The notes under the pieces: model-generated | Seen by the model: only the letters and a program-made list of their open reading frames with translations | Databases searched by the model: none | What the model was told of the DNA's origin: nothing | Position numbers and translations under genes: made by a program | From: Boswellia sacra | Taxonomy: Eukaryota; Streptophyta; Magnoliopsida; Sapindales; Burseraceae | DNA length: 64,000 nt | Reading direction: 5' to 3' | Assembly: GCA_013180625.2 (NCBI GenBank) | Contig: SNVD02002651.1 | Coordinates: 1-64,000 of the forward strand | In this document: piece by piece, positions 1 to 10,464 of the stretch | Layout of the letters: each line of letters opens with the position of its first letter | How positions within the stretch are numbered: position 1 is the stretch's first letter

Positions 1-42
1 GTAGTTGCTCGAGGACTAGCAAAGTCTAAGTGTGGGGGAATT
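1..42 (+). mobile_element. 3' internal tail of an LTR retrotransposon preceding LTR copy 1
   Basis: The stretch reading TTGCTCGAGGACTAGCAAAG and ending in a purine-rich AGTGTGGGGGAAT is repeated almost exactly at 1586-1623, directly before the second LTR. This is the polypurine-rich 3' end of an internal region. Its presence before copy 1 means copy 1 is a downstream (3') LTR of an element whose body lies left of the window. Confidence 0.6.
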
Positions 43-1469
43 TGATAAGTGTCTATTTATATATCATTTTCATATCAAATCGTCCATGTTTCTTTGCTAT
101 ATTCCTTGGTATTTTTATGTTTTTGTGTGGTTTTTGATGTTTGTAGGAGTTTTGGAGGAACTTACACAAAATTGGAGTAAAACCCTTCATTTTCACCTTG
201 CTAGTCAACCAATTTCTTAGAGTTGATTGTATCGATATACAATTAACCGGATAACATGCTATATACCATTGAAAAGCTCTCGAAGTCTATTTTCTGGAGA
301 AATTACGCGTTACGAATTTATGTAGTTGTACCGAAAGCTGTTGATAAAAAGGGTATGAGAAGGTAATTCTGTAATGCCTATATCACTGTAGTATGTTATC
401 AATACGGAGCACTGTAGCAAGTTACTGTAGAGAGTATTTAAAACACATTTTAGGGTTTTATTTTCATAACTTGAAGAGGGGAAAACTGTGGGAGGGCTGC
501 ATTTCTGGATTTCTCTCATCCCTTGGAGTTCCTGAAGGAGAAAGAAGATTTTGAAAGAGGAGGAACTACAATTCCAAGAAGATTCATCTACAAAGAAGAT
601 TTTCAAAGAATTTGCCAAGTTCTTTCTTTCCTTTTCAATTCTGGAATTTCTCTGTATTGTATTTGTTATTCTGATTGAATATGCGTAACTAAATCTGAAT
701 TGGTGAGGGTGATTTCAAAGCCCTTGATATGGATTTTGTGAGTTGATTGTGTAAGAAATTGTTATCCAATTCTCTAATTGAAGTTGCTTGTATTTTCCCA
801 TATCTAATGCTTTTGATTACTTGCTGATTGTATTTGGAATGGCCAACTGAATATAATCTGGTTGTTGTCTATTGCTAGATTAGAAATCTTGATCCGTAAT
901 TGTCATGAATTTCCAATCATTAGTAGCAAAATTGTGATCAAAGATTGCAATTGGAAAATACAACCTAGTTAAATAATCCGAACTTGTGTGATTATTGCTT
1001 AGATCAACCTATCTTTCTCATCGTAATGCTTCTATTGAAGTAAACTTAGAGAGCTTGTTCTAGGTTGTTTAATGGATAGAGATTAAATAAAGAGCTTGTT
1101 TTATTTAACAACAAAGTAAGGAAAGATTGGGATAACAGAGCTTGGGTGGTTACTACGGTTGATAACTTCAATGCTGTAATTGGATTACAATTCTATGTTA
1201 ATTCACAAATGCATATCTTGTGGCAGAGAAAGAACCCTTAACCAAGTGTCTCTCATTGAATTTTCAATTCATTTAATATTGTGTTGTGTTATTCTTTATT
1301 TGCCTTCGTAATCAGTTTAATTAATCATTCAACAAAACCCCCCATATTTAGTTTATTGTTGCTGAACAATAACAAATTTAATTAGAATCAATCCTCGTGG
1401 GAACGATATCTCACTCATCACTTTATTACTTGTGCGACTAGTATACTTGCTAGTTTCGAAAGCATATCA
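43..1469 (+). repeat. LTR copy 1 of a Ty3/gypsy-like element
   Basis: The repeat begins TGATAAGTGTC and ends near CATATCA, so it has the TG...CA form. It is collinear and nearly identical with 1624-3031 over about 1.4 kb. The 3' part (CCTCGTGGGAACGATA near 1394) resembles the end of LTRs in plant Athila/Tat-type gypsy elements. Short ORFs within it have no recognisable domain. The right boundary is approximate because no clear primer-binding site follows. Confidence 0.6.
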
Positions 1470-1623
1470 TATCCTTGGGGTATAATTAAGTACAATCTTT
1501 GAGGCCTATTTGCAAGTTGAAGCATTGGGGTGTTTTAATTTTTCTCTGATTCTGTTTCGGTTTAGTTTTGTTTCGTATCATTTTAGTTGCTCGAGGACTA
1601 GCAAAGTCTAAGTGTGGGGAATT
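1470..1623 (+). mobile_element. Collapsed internal region between two LTRs (about 154 bp)
   Basis: Only about 154 bp separates the two LTR copies. Its last part repeats the polypurine-rich tail seen at 1-42. No gag or pol remains. The LTR-tail-LTR order is what unequal recombination between LTRs, or an assembly collapse, would leave. Confidence 0.5.
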
Positions 1624-3031
1624 TGATAGGTGTCTATTTATGTATTACTTTATATCAATTCGTCCATGTTTCTTTGCTATATTCCTGGTATTTTTATGTT
1701 TTTGTGTTTTGATGTTTGTAGGAGTTTTGGAGCAACTTGCACAAAAATGGAGTAAAACCCTTCATTTTCACCTCTGCTAGTCAGTGATTTCTCGGATTTA
1801 ATTGTCTTTATACAATCAAGATGAGACATATTATATACCGTTGGAAAGCTCTCGAAGTCTATTTTCTGGAGAAATTTACGGTTTATAAATCCATTCAGTG
1901 TACCAAAAGTTGTAATCAAAACAGTGTGAGATGTATAGAAATATAATTCCACAAGTCACTGTAGCATGTATAATACGGGGCACTGTAGCAAGTCACTATA
2001 GCAGAGTATTTAAACACATTTTAGGGTTTTATTTTCATGAACTGGAAGAGGGGAAAACGTGGGAGGAGGCTGCATTTCTGGATTTCTCTCATCCCTTGGA
2101 GTTCTTGAAGGAGAAAGAAGATTTTGAAAGAAGAGGAACTACAATTCCAAGAAGATTCATCTACAAAGAAGATTTTCAAAGAATTTGCTAAGTTCTTTCT
2201 TTCCTTTTCAATTCTGGAATTTCTCTGTATTGTATTTGTTATTCTGATTGAATATGTGTAACTAAATCTGAATTGGTTGAGGGTGATTTCAAAGCCCTTG
2301 ATATGGATTTTGTGAGTTGATTGTGCAAGAAATTGTTATCCAATTCTCTAATTGAAGTTGCTTGTATTTTCCCATATCTAATGCTTATGATTGTTTACTG
2401 ATTGTATTTGGAATGGCCAACTGAATGTAATTTGTTGTTGTCTATTGCTAGATTAGAAATCTTGATCCGTAATTGTCATGAATTTCCAATCATTAGTAGC
2501 AAAATTGTGATCAGAGATTGCAATTGGAAAATACAACCTAGGTTAAATAATCTGAACTTGTGTGATTATTGCTTAGATCAACCTATCTTTCTCATCGTAA
2601 TGCTTCCATTGAATTAAACTCAGAGAGCTTGTTCTAGGTTGTTTAATGGATAGAGATTAAATAAAGAGCTTGTTTTATTTAACAACAAAGTAAGGAAAGA
2701 TTGGGATAACAGAGCTTGTTGTTATCTACGGTTGATAACTTCAATGCTGTAATTGGATTACAATTCTATGTTAATTCACAAATTCATATCTTGTGGCAGA
2801 GAAAGAACCCTTAACCAGTGTCTCCCATTGATTTTTCATTCAAATTTACTTTCTGTTTTGTTATTCTTTACTTGCATTCTTATTTCATTTAGTAAATCAT
2901 TCAACAAAAACCCCCCTGTTTAGTTTATTGTTGCTGGAAATAACAAATTCAATTAGAATCAATCCTCGTGGGAACGATACTTACTTATCACTTTATTACT
3001 TGTGCGACTAGTATACTTGCTAGTTTCGAAC
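1624..3031 (+). repeat. LTR copy 2, cut off at its 3' end
   Basis: This copy starts TGATAGGTGTC and follows copy 1 throughout, with few substitutions and small indels. It stops at TAGTTTCGAA, a few bases before copy 1 would end, exactly where the adaptor sequence begins. The truncation is therefore technical rather than biological. Confidence 0.6.
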
Positions 3032-3069
3032 CTGTCTCTTATACACATCTAGATGTGTATAAGAGACAG
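3032..3069. other. Nextera/Tn5 mosaic-end junction adaptor (assembly artefact)
   Basis: CTGTCTCTTATACACATCT at 3032-3050 is followed directly by its exact reverse complement at 3051-3069. This 38-bp palindrome is the known junction adaptor of Nextera mate-pair libraries, built from two 19-bp Tn5 mosaic ends. It is not plant sequence. Sequence on the two sides was joined by circularisation or by misassembly, so adjacency and distance across this point should not be trusted. Confidence 0.96.
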
Positions 3070-3144
3070 GTTCATAATATGCATTTAGAGCACGAGAAAA
3101 ACAAAGAGCAAAGCTAAATAGAGCAGTAAAAAACATAAACTCAC

Positions 3145-3310
3145 CTATGATACTCAATATATTGGATACAACAACGACTTATTTGGTTCGTAGAATCGAC
3201 TAGTGAATTTCCTCCAGTTTCTCAGTGAAAATTTGCTGGCTAGCAGCAGTAACTGGGTTCTCAACCCTAATTATTTCCATAGGTCTCTTAAGGTCCTCAA
3301 AGAGGTGTAT
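3145..3310 (-). pseudogene. Exon-like fragment of an unidentified gene
   Basis: On the minus strand a segment is bounded by an AG acceptor (TTATAG, exon from 3310) and a GT donor (ATAG then GTGAGT, exon end 3145). The first 36 codons form a convincing peptide containing LFEDLKRPMEIIRVENPVTA, followed by in-frame TAG and TAA stops. I do not recognise the family with confidence. It lies in the same orientation as the peptidase, TOL, katanin and RACK1 fragments to its right. It could be a terminal exon with its stop codon and 3' UTR, or a broken internal exon. Confidence 0.4.
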
Positions 3311-4428
3311 CTATAAGAAGAAATTATATTTCACAAGGAAAATCTCAAATCTATCTACATGACTAGTCTGATAATCATATTAAAACGGTAAATAAAATTA
3401 ATTAGTACCAAATCCGTTAGTTTGGATATACCTCTTACTGAATATAGCTGCAGTTTGGCATGTGGTGGATGATGGTATGCTCAAACAGCTAAATCTAAAT
3501 ATGAGATTTCTACAACAAGTTAGAACCAATAAGCAAGCCAAGCCAAGCACAGAACAAAAGCAATAATTAAAGTAAAAGAAGCAAGATGAGAAATAGGAAA
3601 TCGGGCACTTACACTTTGGAGAAACTAGAAGATCAAGTTCTACAACCATAAAAGAAAAATTGAACAAAAGAAATGAGAATTAAAGAGAGGAAAAATGAAA
3701 AAACACTGTAAATTTTGTGTGAATAAGGGATAGAAGAAGATTTGTTACAATGGTTGGGTCATAATTCTCTAAATTTTGGATCTTGCCATGACTACTCTGC
3801 TTTTGCTGCTCATGTTGCTCTGATAAAATAAACATTATCAATTGGTGTCAAAATTTTAAGTTACATTTAAGTTATAGAACATTGAAATGCAGAAGCAAAA
3901 CCATCTCAACATGAAAGTCTAAAATATCCTTCTATAAATTTAGCATCTCTCAACTGCAGTGCAGGTTTGCTTCCCTCTCTTGTAGCTCCTACAATACCAA
4001 CCAAAATCCAATTGTTTTAGCCAATACATTTTTTGGATAACTAAGCAACAAAATAAAAATGACAGACTGATGATGCAACAATTTTTGTCCACATGTGGCA
4101 CTGAAAAAAACAATTATGGCCATGCATTTAAAATAGTCTGTGTTCTTTAAATTTCATAGACTAATCCTTGTATTCACAGTCAAGTTCTACATTTCCTTAC
4201 TAGGATGTATTGTAAGCATTTCCAAAATCATTGCCTCCAAGAAGACCATTCTAGGGATCTCAATTTTACAATAAATATAGGTAAGTATCAAAACAAAATT
4301 AGTTAGATGCAAACCAAATTCAATCTATTTATCTAATCCCAATTATGTAATAATTGGAAAATGTGATATGGAATTTACTTAATCCACAGATTAAGTAAAA
4401 ATGGATGTATAAGCAATAAATGCCTTAC
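3311..4428. other. Non-coding stretch with weak exon-like traces
   Basis: No full gene is visible. On the minus strand around 4200-4275 a degenerate stretch loosely resembles the conserved LESRMV...LTYG segment of the alpha-MPP family, but splice boundaries and frame are poor. Other short open stretches near 3400-3480 and 3780-3850 were not identifiable. Confidence 0.3.
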
Positions 4429-4963
4429 AGTGCTAGCATAGATTCTAAACAGTCCAGTACTGTTGAATATACTGTTGAATGCAGAGAAAGATTGAATCTG
4501 CTAATACTCATTCAACACATTGAGATCTGCATTCAATAAGCATGGAATAAAAATGTTTAAAAACTTGACAAAAAAACTATCTTTTGTACACACAAGAATC
4601 AATGCATCTTAAGTAGTAATACAAATGAACTTACACATACCAAAGTAACTGATAACCACAACCAAGATAAGAATAAACTGCCCAGCAAAGAGAACAGTGT
4701 AGCATTTAAGCAGAACTTACATAGGCATGAGCAAATCCCTTTCCCAGGGCCTCCTACTGAAAATAAGCCGCCTCCTCCCATAAGCACCTGCATAACTATA
4801 AAAATTCATACTGAGCTAAAGAGTACTCAAGTATTGGTAAGGAGATGAAGAAATAATACTAAAAGTGCATACAAATCAATCGCAATGAATCTAGAAGATC
4901 ATCACAAAAGGAGAGAGGAAATAAATGATTGCCAATTTGTTAAATATCTTAAGAAACAAAGTA

Positions 4964-4968
4964 GAAGA
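4964..4968. other. Target-site duplication, left copy
   Basis: GAAGA directly precedes the 5' LTR and recurs at 12367-12371 directly after the 3' LTR. A perfect 5-bp duplication is what a copia integrase leaves. Confidence 0.9.
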
Positions 4969-6866
4969 TGTTAGCCCTAAGGCTACATGATAATTTTGAT
5001 GATAACAATATACATTGATTCATTGTGATTTACTAACATGTTTATTTATGTGAAAGAGTAATATCATTGAAATAATTGTAAAATCAAGAAGAGGCTTATT
5101 AAAATGAAGTGTTGAAGCTAAGGAAAAGACTACATGTTAAAGGCACCAAAGTTTAAGAACAAGGTTTAATTCAAGGAATGTGATACATGAGTAATGTTCA
5201 ATCAATTGGTCATATATTTCTCTACAGATGTCCAAATGATGTGATTCTTGAGCCTTTGAAAAGATTATTCAATTTATAACATTTCATATGTTTTAAAGAA
5301 ATTTAAATTTCAAGTGTAAGGTTGTCCAAATCATCATGCAAGTTCAAAGACAAATAGAAGCAATTGACATGAGCACTGAATACTCTTTTGACATATCTTG
5401 AGCTAAAAAAATCAAAATGACTTGATTCTTATGTAATTGGAAAGAGGACATAATGATGCACATTTCATATGTTTTGAAGAAATTCAAATTTCAAATGGAA
5501 GGCTGACATAATTGACATGCAATTCGATAGACTGACACAAAAAAGAAAAATCAACTCATATGAGCACTGAATGGTGTTTTGGCCATATCTTAAGATAGAG
5601 ATATCCAAATTCTTTGATTCTTAATGTTTTGGAAAGGTTATTCAAATATGCAGATCTTTTATGTTTTGAAGAAATTCAAATTTCAAACGGAATGCTGACA
5701 GAATTATCATTCAATTCAGTAGACTGACACATGGAAGAAAAATCAAGTCACATGAGCACCAAATGGTGTTTTGGCCATATAGAGCTACAGATATCCAAAT
5801 GACTTGGTTATTGATGCGTTGGAAAGCTTATTAAATTTTGAAGATCTTTTATGTTTTGAATATTTTCAAATTTCAAACGGAACATTGACAAAAATGACAG
5901 ACAAGATTACAGTTTTTATGGTGGGCAGAAAATTTGGAGTTGGTGTCTTCACTTGTTCAAGTTCATCTCATTTGCCTATAAAAGGAGCCCTTCTCCCATG
6001 CATTCAAAAAGACAAGAAGAAAAAGAGAAGAATCCATCAAGCCACAAATAAGAGAAATATCAAGTTTAGAGAGCTTTTATATTCTTTATCTACTCTTTGA
6101 AGAGAGTTATACTTTTGTTGTAAAAATTTTCTTTGTTCTTGTATTGTGGTGAGAGTGAGATCTTCTTGTAAAGATAAAAGTTATCCTTGAGAGAACTCTT
6201 TCCTTGGTGAGGTTGTTCATCAAGAAGAACTCTTGGTGTGGTGTTATCAAGAGTTGAAGGAAGTTGCCTTGGTGAGGTTGTTCATCAAGAAGAACTCTTG
6301 GTGTGGTGTTATCAAGGGTTGAGGAAAGTTGCCTTGGTGAGGTTGTTCATCAAGAAGAACTCTTGGGGTGGTGTTATCAAGGGTTGAAGGAAGTTGCCTT
6401 GGTGAGGTTGTTCATCAAGAAGAACTTTTGGTGTGGTGTTATCAAGAGTTGAAGGAAGTTGCCTTGGTGAGGTTGTTCATCAAGAAGAACTCTTGGTGTG
6501 GTGTTATCAAGGGTTGAAGGAAAAAGTCTTGGTGAGGTTGTTCATCAAGCAAGTTGTAAAGATTTTTATAACTTAGTGAAAAACTTAGCTCGTGGAGTTA
6601 GGAGTCCGTGGACGTAGGCAAGGTTTGCCGAACCACGTAAATTGAGTTTGCACTCTCTCTATCCCTATACTCTTTACATTTACTTGCACTTGTGATTGTT
6701 CTTTATTGCTATTCTTTTGATTGCATTCTATTTTCATCTTCTTCACCTTTATTCTCAAAGAAAGAGTTATATAATTTTGATTTTCAAAGAAAAGTTTTCT
6801 AAATTCATTTTTATAAATAAAAACCCAATTCACCCCCCCTCTTGGATTGCAATACCTGGGTCAACA
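4969..6866 (+). repeat. 5' LTR of the copia element
   Basis: It begins TGTTAGCCCTAAGGC and ends CTGGGTCAACA (1898 bp); its counterpart is 10465-12366. The left half consists of about four diverged copies of a ~185-bp unit (recognisable by CAAATTTCAAA, TGAGCAC and GGCCATAT). The right half holds five 65-bp repeats. A TATA-like stretch (GCCTATAAAAGGAGC, near 5974) and a purine-rich start area follow the repeats, so the promoter probably lies around 5970. Confidence 0.93.
6202..6556 (+). repeat. 65-bp tandem array in the 5' LTR
   Basis: Units starting CCTTGGTGAGGTTGTTCATC occur at 6202, 6267, 6332, 6397 and 6462, with a sixth partial unit from about 6527. Spacing is exactly 65 bp, and units differ by one to three bases. 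The array has the same unit and near-identical length in the 3' LTR. Confidence 0.95.
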
Positions 6867-6867
6867 A

Positions 6868-6880
6868 GTGGTATCAGAGC
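6868..6880 (+). promoter_or_regulatory. Primer-binding site, initiator methionine tRNA
   Basis: GTGGTATCAGAGC lies one base after the 5' LTR. TGGTATCAGAGC is complementary to the 3' end of plant initiator tRNA-Met and primes minus-strand DNA synthesis in most plant copia elements. Confidence 0.93.
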
Positions 6881-6921
6881 AAGGTTGCTCATTTTTTTTA
6901 AATCTTAACTGATTTTGAGCT

Positions 6922-7941
6922 ATGGCAACTTTTAATTCAACTTCATATGTTGAAGGACTTTCTATCTCTAGACCTCCATTTTTTAATGGAAGTGATTACT
7001 CTTATTGGAAAATTAGAATGAGTATTTTCTTGAAATCTTTTGATTATGATTTGTGGTCTATTGTTTTGGAAGGACCTTTTGTTCCTACCAAAATTGAAAA
7101 TGGGGAATGCATGCTTAAAGAACCTAAAGAGTTTAGTGAAGATGATAAAATGAAATTGAGTTTGAATGCTAAAGCTATGAATGTGTTGTATTGTGCTCTA
7201 GATAGAAATGAGTTTAATAGAATATCTACTTGTCCTACGGCACAAGAAATATGGCACACACTTGAAGTAACTCATAACAGAACTAGTCAAGTTAAAGAAT
7301 CCAAGATTAGTATGCTAGTTCATAGTTATGAGCTTTTTAAGATGAAATCGGATGAATCAATTTCTGAAATGTTTACTAGATTTACGGATATTATTAATAG
7401 TTTGAAATCTCTTGGTAAATCTTATTCTAATGTTGAAATGGCGAGAAAGATTCTTAGGTGTCTACCAAAATCTTGGGAGCCAAAGGTGACGGCAATTCAA
7501 GAAGCAAATGGCCTCACCAAACTACCATTAGAAGAACTTATGGGTTCTCTTATGACTCATGAAATCACCTTGAAGGAGAATGAAGAAGAAGATTGCCAAG
7601 TGGCAAACATGTGCTTCATGGCTTTAAGAGAAAATGAGATAAGTATTCTAAACCATGATCCTAAGCTTTCATATGATGAATTACTTGAAGTATTCCAAAA
7701 TTTACATGTGCAAGTTGATAAACAAAATTCAAAAATCAATGCTTTCAAAAAGAAGTCAAAAATCATGTTATCTCAATTAGAAGAGTTGGTGGAAATAAAT
7801 GAAGCTTTAGAAAATGAAAATGAAATTTTAAAGCAAAAAGATTTTGAAAGTTTGGAAAGTCAAATACATTTTTTAAAAACTGAAAATGAGATTTTAAAAC
7901 AAAAGGATTTTGATAAATTAGAGAAGAAAATGTTATTTTGA
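6922..7941 (+). CDS. Copia gag (UBN2/DUF4219-type capsid protein), 3' end frame-disrupted
   Basis: This 339-residue frame starts at the first ATG after the primer site. The N-terminal block (RPPFFNGSDYSYWKIRM, residues 17-33) is the conserved opening of plant copia gag proteins, and the helical middle (IWHTLEVTHNRTSQVKESK) is the capsid core. Gag forms the virus-like particle that packages the element RNA. From about residue 245 the sequence becomes a Lys/Glu-rich coiled coil with repeated NEILKQKDF. The frame closes early at 7941; the reading continues in another frame and reaches a CCHC zinc knuckle (CNYCGRKGHKMHSC) near 8135-8180, which marks a frameshift. Confidence 0.9.
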   Translation: MATFNSTSYVEGLSISRPPFFNGSDYSYWKIRMSIFLKSFDYDLWSIVLEGPFVPTKIENGECMLKEPKEFSEDDKMKLSLNAKAMNVLYCALDRNEFNRISTCPTAQEIWHTLEVTHNRTSQVKESKISMLVHSYELFKMKSDESISEMFTRFTDIINSLKSLGKSYSNVEMARKILRCLPKSWEPKVTAIQEANGLTKLPLEELMGSLMTHEITLKENEEEDCQVANMCFMALRENEISILNHDPKLSYDELLEVFQNLHVQVDKQNSKINAFKKKSKIMLSQLEELVEINEALENENEILKQKDFESLESQIHFLKTENEILKQKDFDKLEKKMLF

Positions 7942-8123
7942 AAAAGGAAAATAATGACTTAAGAAATATTGTTGATAGTTTTACAAAAAGCACAAAAAAT
8001 TTGAATTCTATGTTACAAAACCAAAGGTGTGTTTTTGATAAAAGAGGTTAGGATATAAAACTTATAAAACTCAAAACTATTTTAAAAACTATTTTGTTCA
8101 TGCATCTTATAGGAATAATCCTA

Positions 8124-8829
8124 ATCATTCATGTAATTATTGTGGAAGAAAAGGACACAAAATGCATTCTTGTTACATTAAGAGAAATCCTAATTTGAAA
8201 CAAATATGGATTCCAAAAAGGACCATAACTAACCCCCAAGGACCCAAGAACATTTGGGTACCAAAAAGTCTCTCTTTGAATGTTGATTGTAGAAACAAAG
8301 GAGTGGCAAACACAAGTGGTACTTAGATAGTGGATGCTCAAGGCTTATGACCGGAGATGCCTCCAAGTTCTCAAGATTAATCATGAAGAAAGGAGGATAT
8401 GTGACCTTCGGTGATAATGCCAAAGGAAGGGTAATCGAACATGGTGATATTGATGATGATATTGTTGAGGTACAAAGGCAAATCAAGGAATCAAGGCTTG
8501 ATGAAAAGAGCCAAGATGAATTACAACTTCAACAAGAAAAGCTTGAGGAAGTAAATGATTCTTCCCAAGAATTACCAAGGGAATGGAGGTATGCAAAAGC
8601 TCACCCTAAAGATCTCATTATTGGTGAACCATCACAAGGTATGAAAACTAGATCTTCTTTTAAGAACTTTTGTAATCATTTTGCTTTTGTCTCTCAATTT
8701 GAACCAAAATCTTTTAAAGAAGCCGAAAATGACGAAAGTTGGATTTTGGCTATGCAAGAAGAATTGAATCAATTTGAGAGAAATCAAGTTTGGGAATTAG
8801 TCCTAGACCCAAAAATCATTCTATTATAG
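8124..8829 (+). pseudogene. Zinc knuckle, protease start and RT linker joined by a deletion
   Basis: A CCHC knuckle is encoded at about 8135-8180. The aspartic protease begins at 8314 with WYLDSG (active-site Asp-Ser-Gly at 8326-8334). About 40 codons later the frame, open to 8829, reads an acidic Glu/Gln-rich linker and the start of the RT region (EAENDESWILAMQEELNQF). The rest of the protease, the HHCC zinc site and the DDE integrase core, about 1.5-2 kb in complete copia elements, are missing between about 8430 and 8450. The frame ends at a TAG at 8827. Confidence 0.85.
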
Positions 8830-10225
8830 GCACTAAATGGATTTTTAGAAATAAAGTAGATGAAAATGGCACCATTATTAGAAACAAAGCTAGACTTGTT
8901 GCTCAAGGATACAATCAAGAAGAAGGTATTGATTATGAGGAAACCTTTGCACCGTTGCTAGATTAGAATCAATTAGAATGTTATGTGCATTTGCATGTTA
9001 TAAAAATTTTACATTATATCAAATGGATGTCAAAAGTGCATTTTTAAATGGTTACATTATGGAGGAAGTATATGTAGAGCAACCTCTTGGTTTTCAAAAT
9101 CATGATTTTCCAAACCATGTTTTCAAACTCAAAAAGGCACTTTATGGCTTGAAACAAGCACCAAGAGCATGGTATGATAGATTGAGCAAATTTCTCATTG
9201 ATAATGGTTTCGAAATGAAAAAAGTTGATACTACTCTTTTTGTTAAAACAAAAAATGATGATTTATTAATTGTTCAAATCTATGTTGATGATATTATATT
9301 TGGTGCTACTAATGTCTCTATGTGTGAGGAATTTTCCAAGTGCATGCAACAAGAATTAGAAATGAGCTTAATGGGAGAATTAAATTTCTTCCTTGGACTT
9401 CAAATCAAGCAATCAATAGATGGGATCTTCATTAATCAAGCTAAATACACAAGAGATCTTCTTAAGAAGTTTGGCATGGATAATTCAAGGACATATAACA
9501 CACCTATGGGTACATTAACCAAGCTTGACAAAGATGAGAAAGGAAAAGATGTTGAGGTAACAAAATATCGAGGTATGATTGGCTCTCTTTTGTATTTAAC
9601 TGCTAGTAGACCCGATATTATGTTTAGTGTGTGTATGTGTGCTAGATTTCAATCTTGTCCAAAGGAATCTCACCTTAAGGCTGTAAAGAGGATATTTAGA
9701 TATCTTCTTGGAACCATAAATCTAGGTCTTTGGTATCCTAAGTGTGATAATTTTGATCTAATTAGTTATTCCGATGCGGACTTTGCTGGAAGTCTTCTTG
9801 ATAGAAAGAGCACTAGTGGCTCTTGCCATTTTCTAGGACATGCATTAGTCTCATGGTTTAGTAGAAAACAAAATTCTGTTGCCTTATCAACCGCGGAAGC
9901 CGAGTATATTGCAGTAAGAAGTTGTTGTGCATAATCTCTTTGGATGAAACAAATTTTAAAAGATTATGGTGTGGTATTTGATCATATTCCCATCAAATGT
10001 GACAATACAAGTGCCATCAACATTTCAAAAAATCCAATACAACACTCTAGGACTAAGCATATAGAGATTAGACATCATTTTATTAGAGATCATGTGCAAA
10101 AAGGTAATATTTCTTTAGAATTTATTCCCACCGATAAACAATTAGCCGATATATTTACTAAACCCCTTAGTCAAGATAGATTTAGCATAATTAGAAGAGA
10201 ATTAGGCATGTTGGATATGTCTTAA
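8830..10225 (+). pseudogene. Copia reverse transcriptase and RNase H
   Basis: The main frame, 8978-9934, encodes MDVKSAFLNG, LYGLKQAPRAWY and the catalytic YVDDIIFG (Asp-Asp of the polymerase site), all diagnostic for copia RT. RNase H follows with SDADFAG, a second Asp-region and LSTAEAEY; its last part is in a frame opened again at 9944 after a TAA at 9932. The end (DIFTKPL) is the usual copia C terminus. Before 8978 the start of RT (GTKWIFRNK) is present in two frames. The stop within RNase H and the upstream frame change make the copy non-functional as it stands. Confidence 0.9.
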
Positions 10226-10450
10226 TTTTGCTTTAATATGATAATCTTTGAATGGTAGCATATGTTAAGGGGGAGAATATATTTAGGGGGAGTAGTTAAT
10301 TTGATTACATTTTTTGATGATAACAAAAGGGGGAGAAATAGTTGGATTGCTTATATTCATAACAAGTGCAATTTTTTTGTTTATTCTTGATTTTATTTTC
10401 ATTCTTTATTTTAGATATTATTTGAAAGCAATCAATGGTTTGTCATCATC

Positions 10451-10464
10451 AAAAAGGGGGAGAT
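10451..10464 (+). promoter_or_regulatory. Polypurine tract of the copia element
   Basis: AAAAAGGGGGAGAT directly precedes the 3' LTR start at 10465 and would prime plus-strand synthesis. Similar AAGGGGGAGA runs occur at 10268 and 10326, a spaced set that many plant copia elements carry. Confidence 0.85.

Noticed and set aside
1931..2617. Short ORFs within the second LTR
   Set aside because: They lie wholly in LTR sequence, recur in copy 1 with frame changes and have no domain.
3032..3069. A natural bacterial Tn5-type insertion
   Set aside because: Only two abutted mosaic ends are present, with no transposon body; this exact form is the commercial junction adaptor.
5804..6100. 98-codon ORF and its twin at 11228-11551
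   Set aside because: Both are within the two copia LTRs, and the frames differ between copies, so they are not conserved genes.
6202..6556. Regular direct repeats that could be mistaken for a CRISPR array
   Set aside because: The 65-bp units are contiguous without spacers, lie inside an LTR and are in a plant genome.
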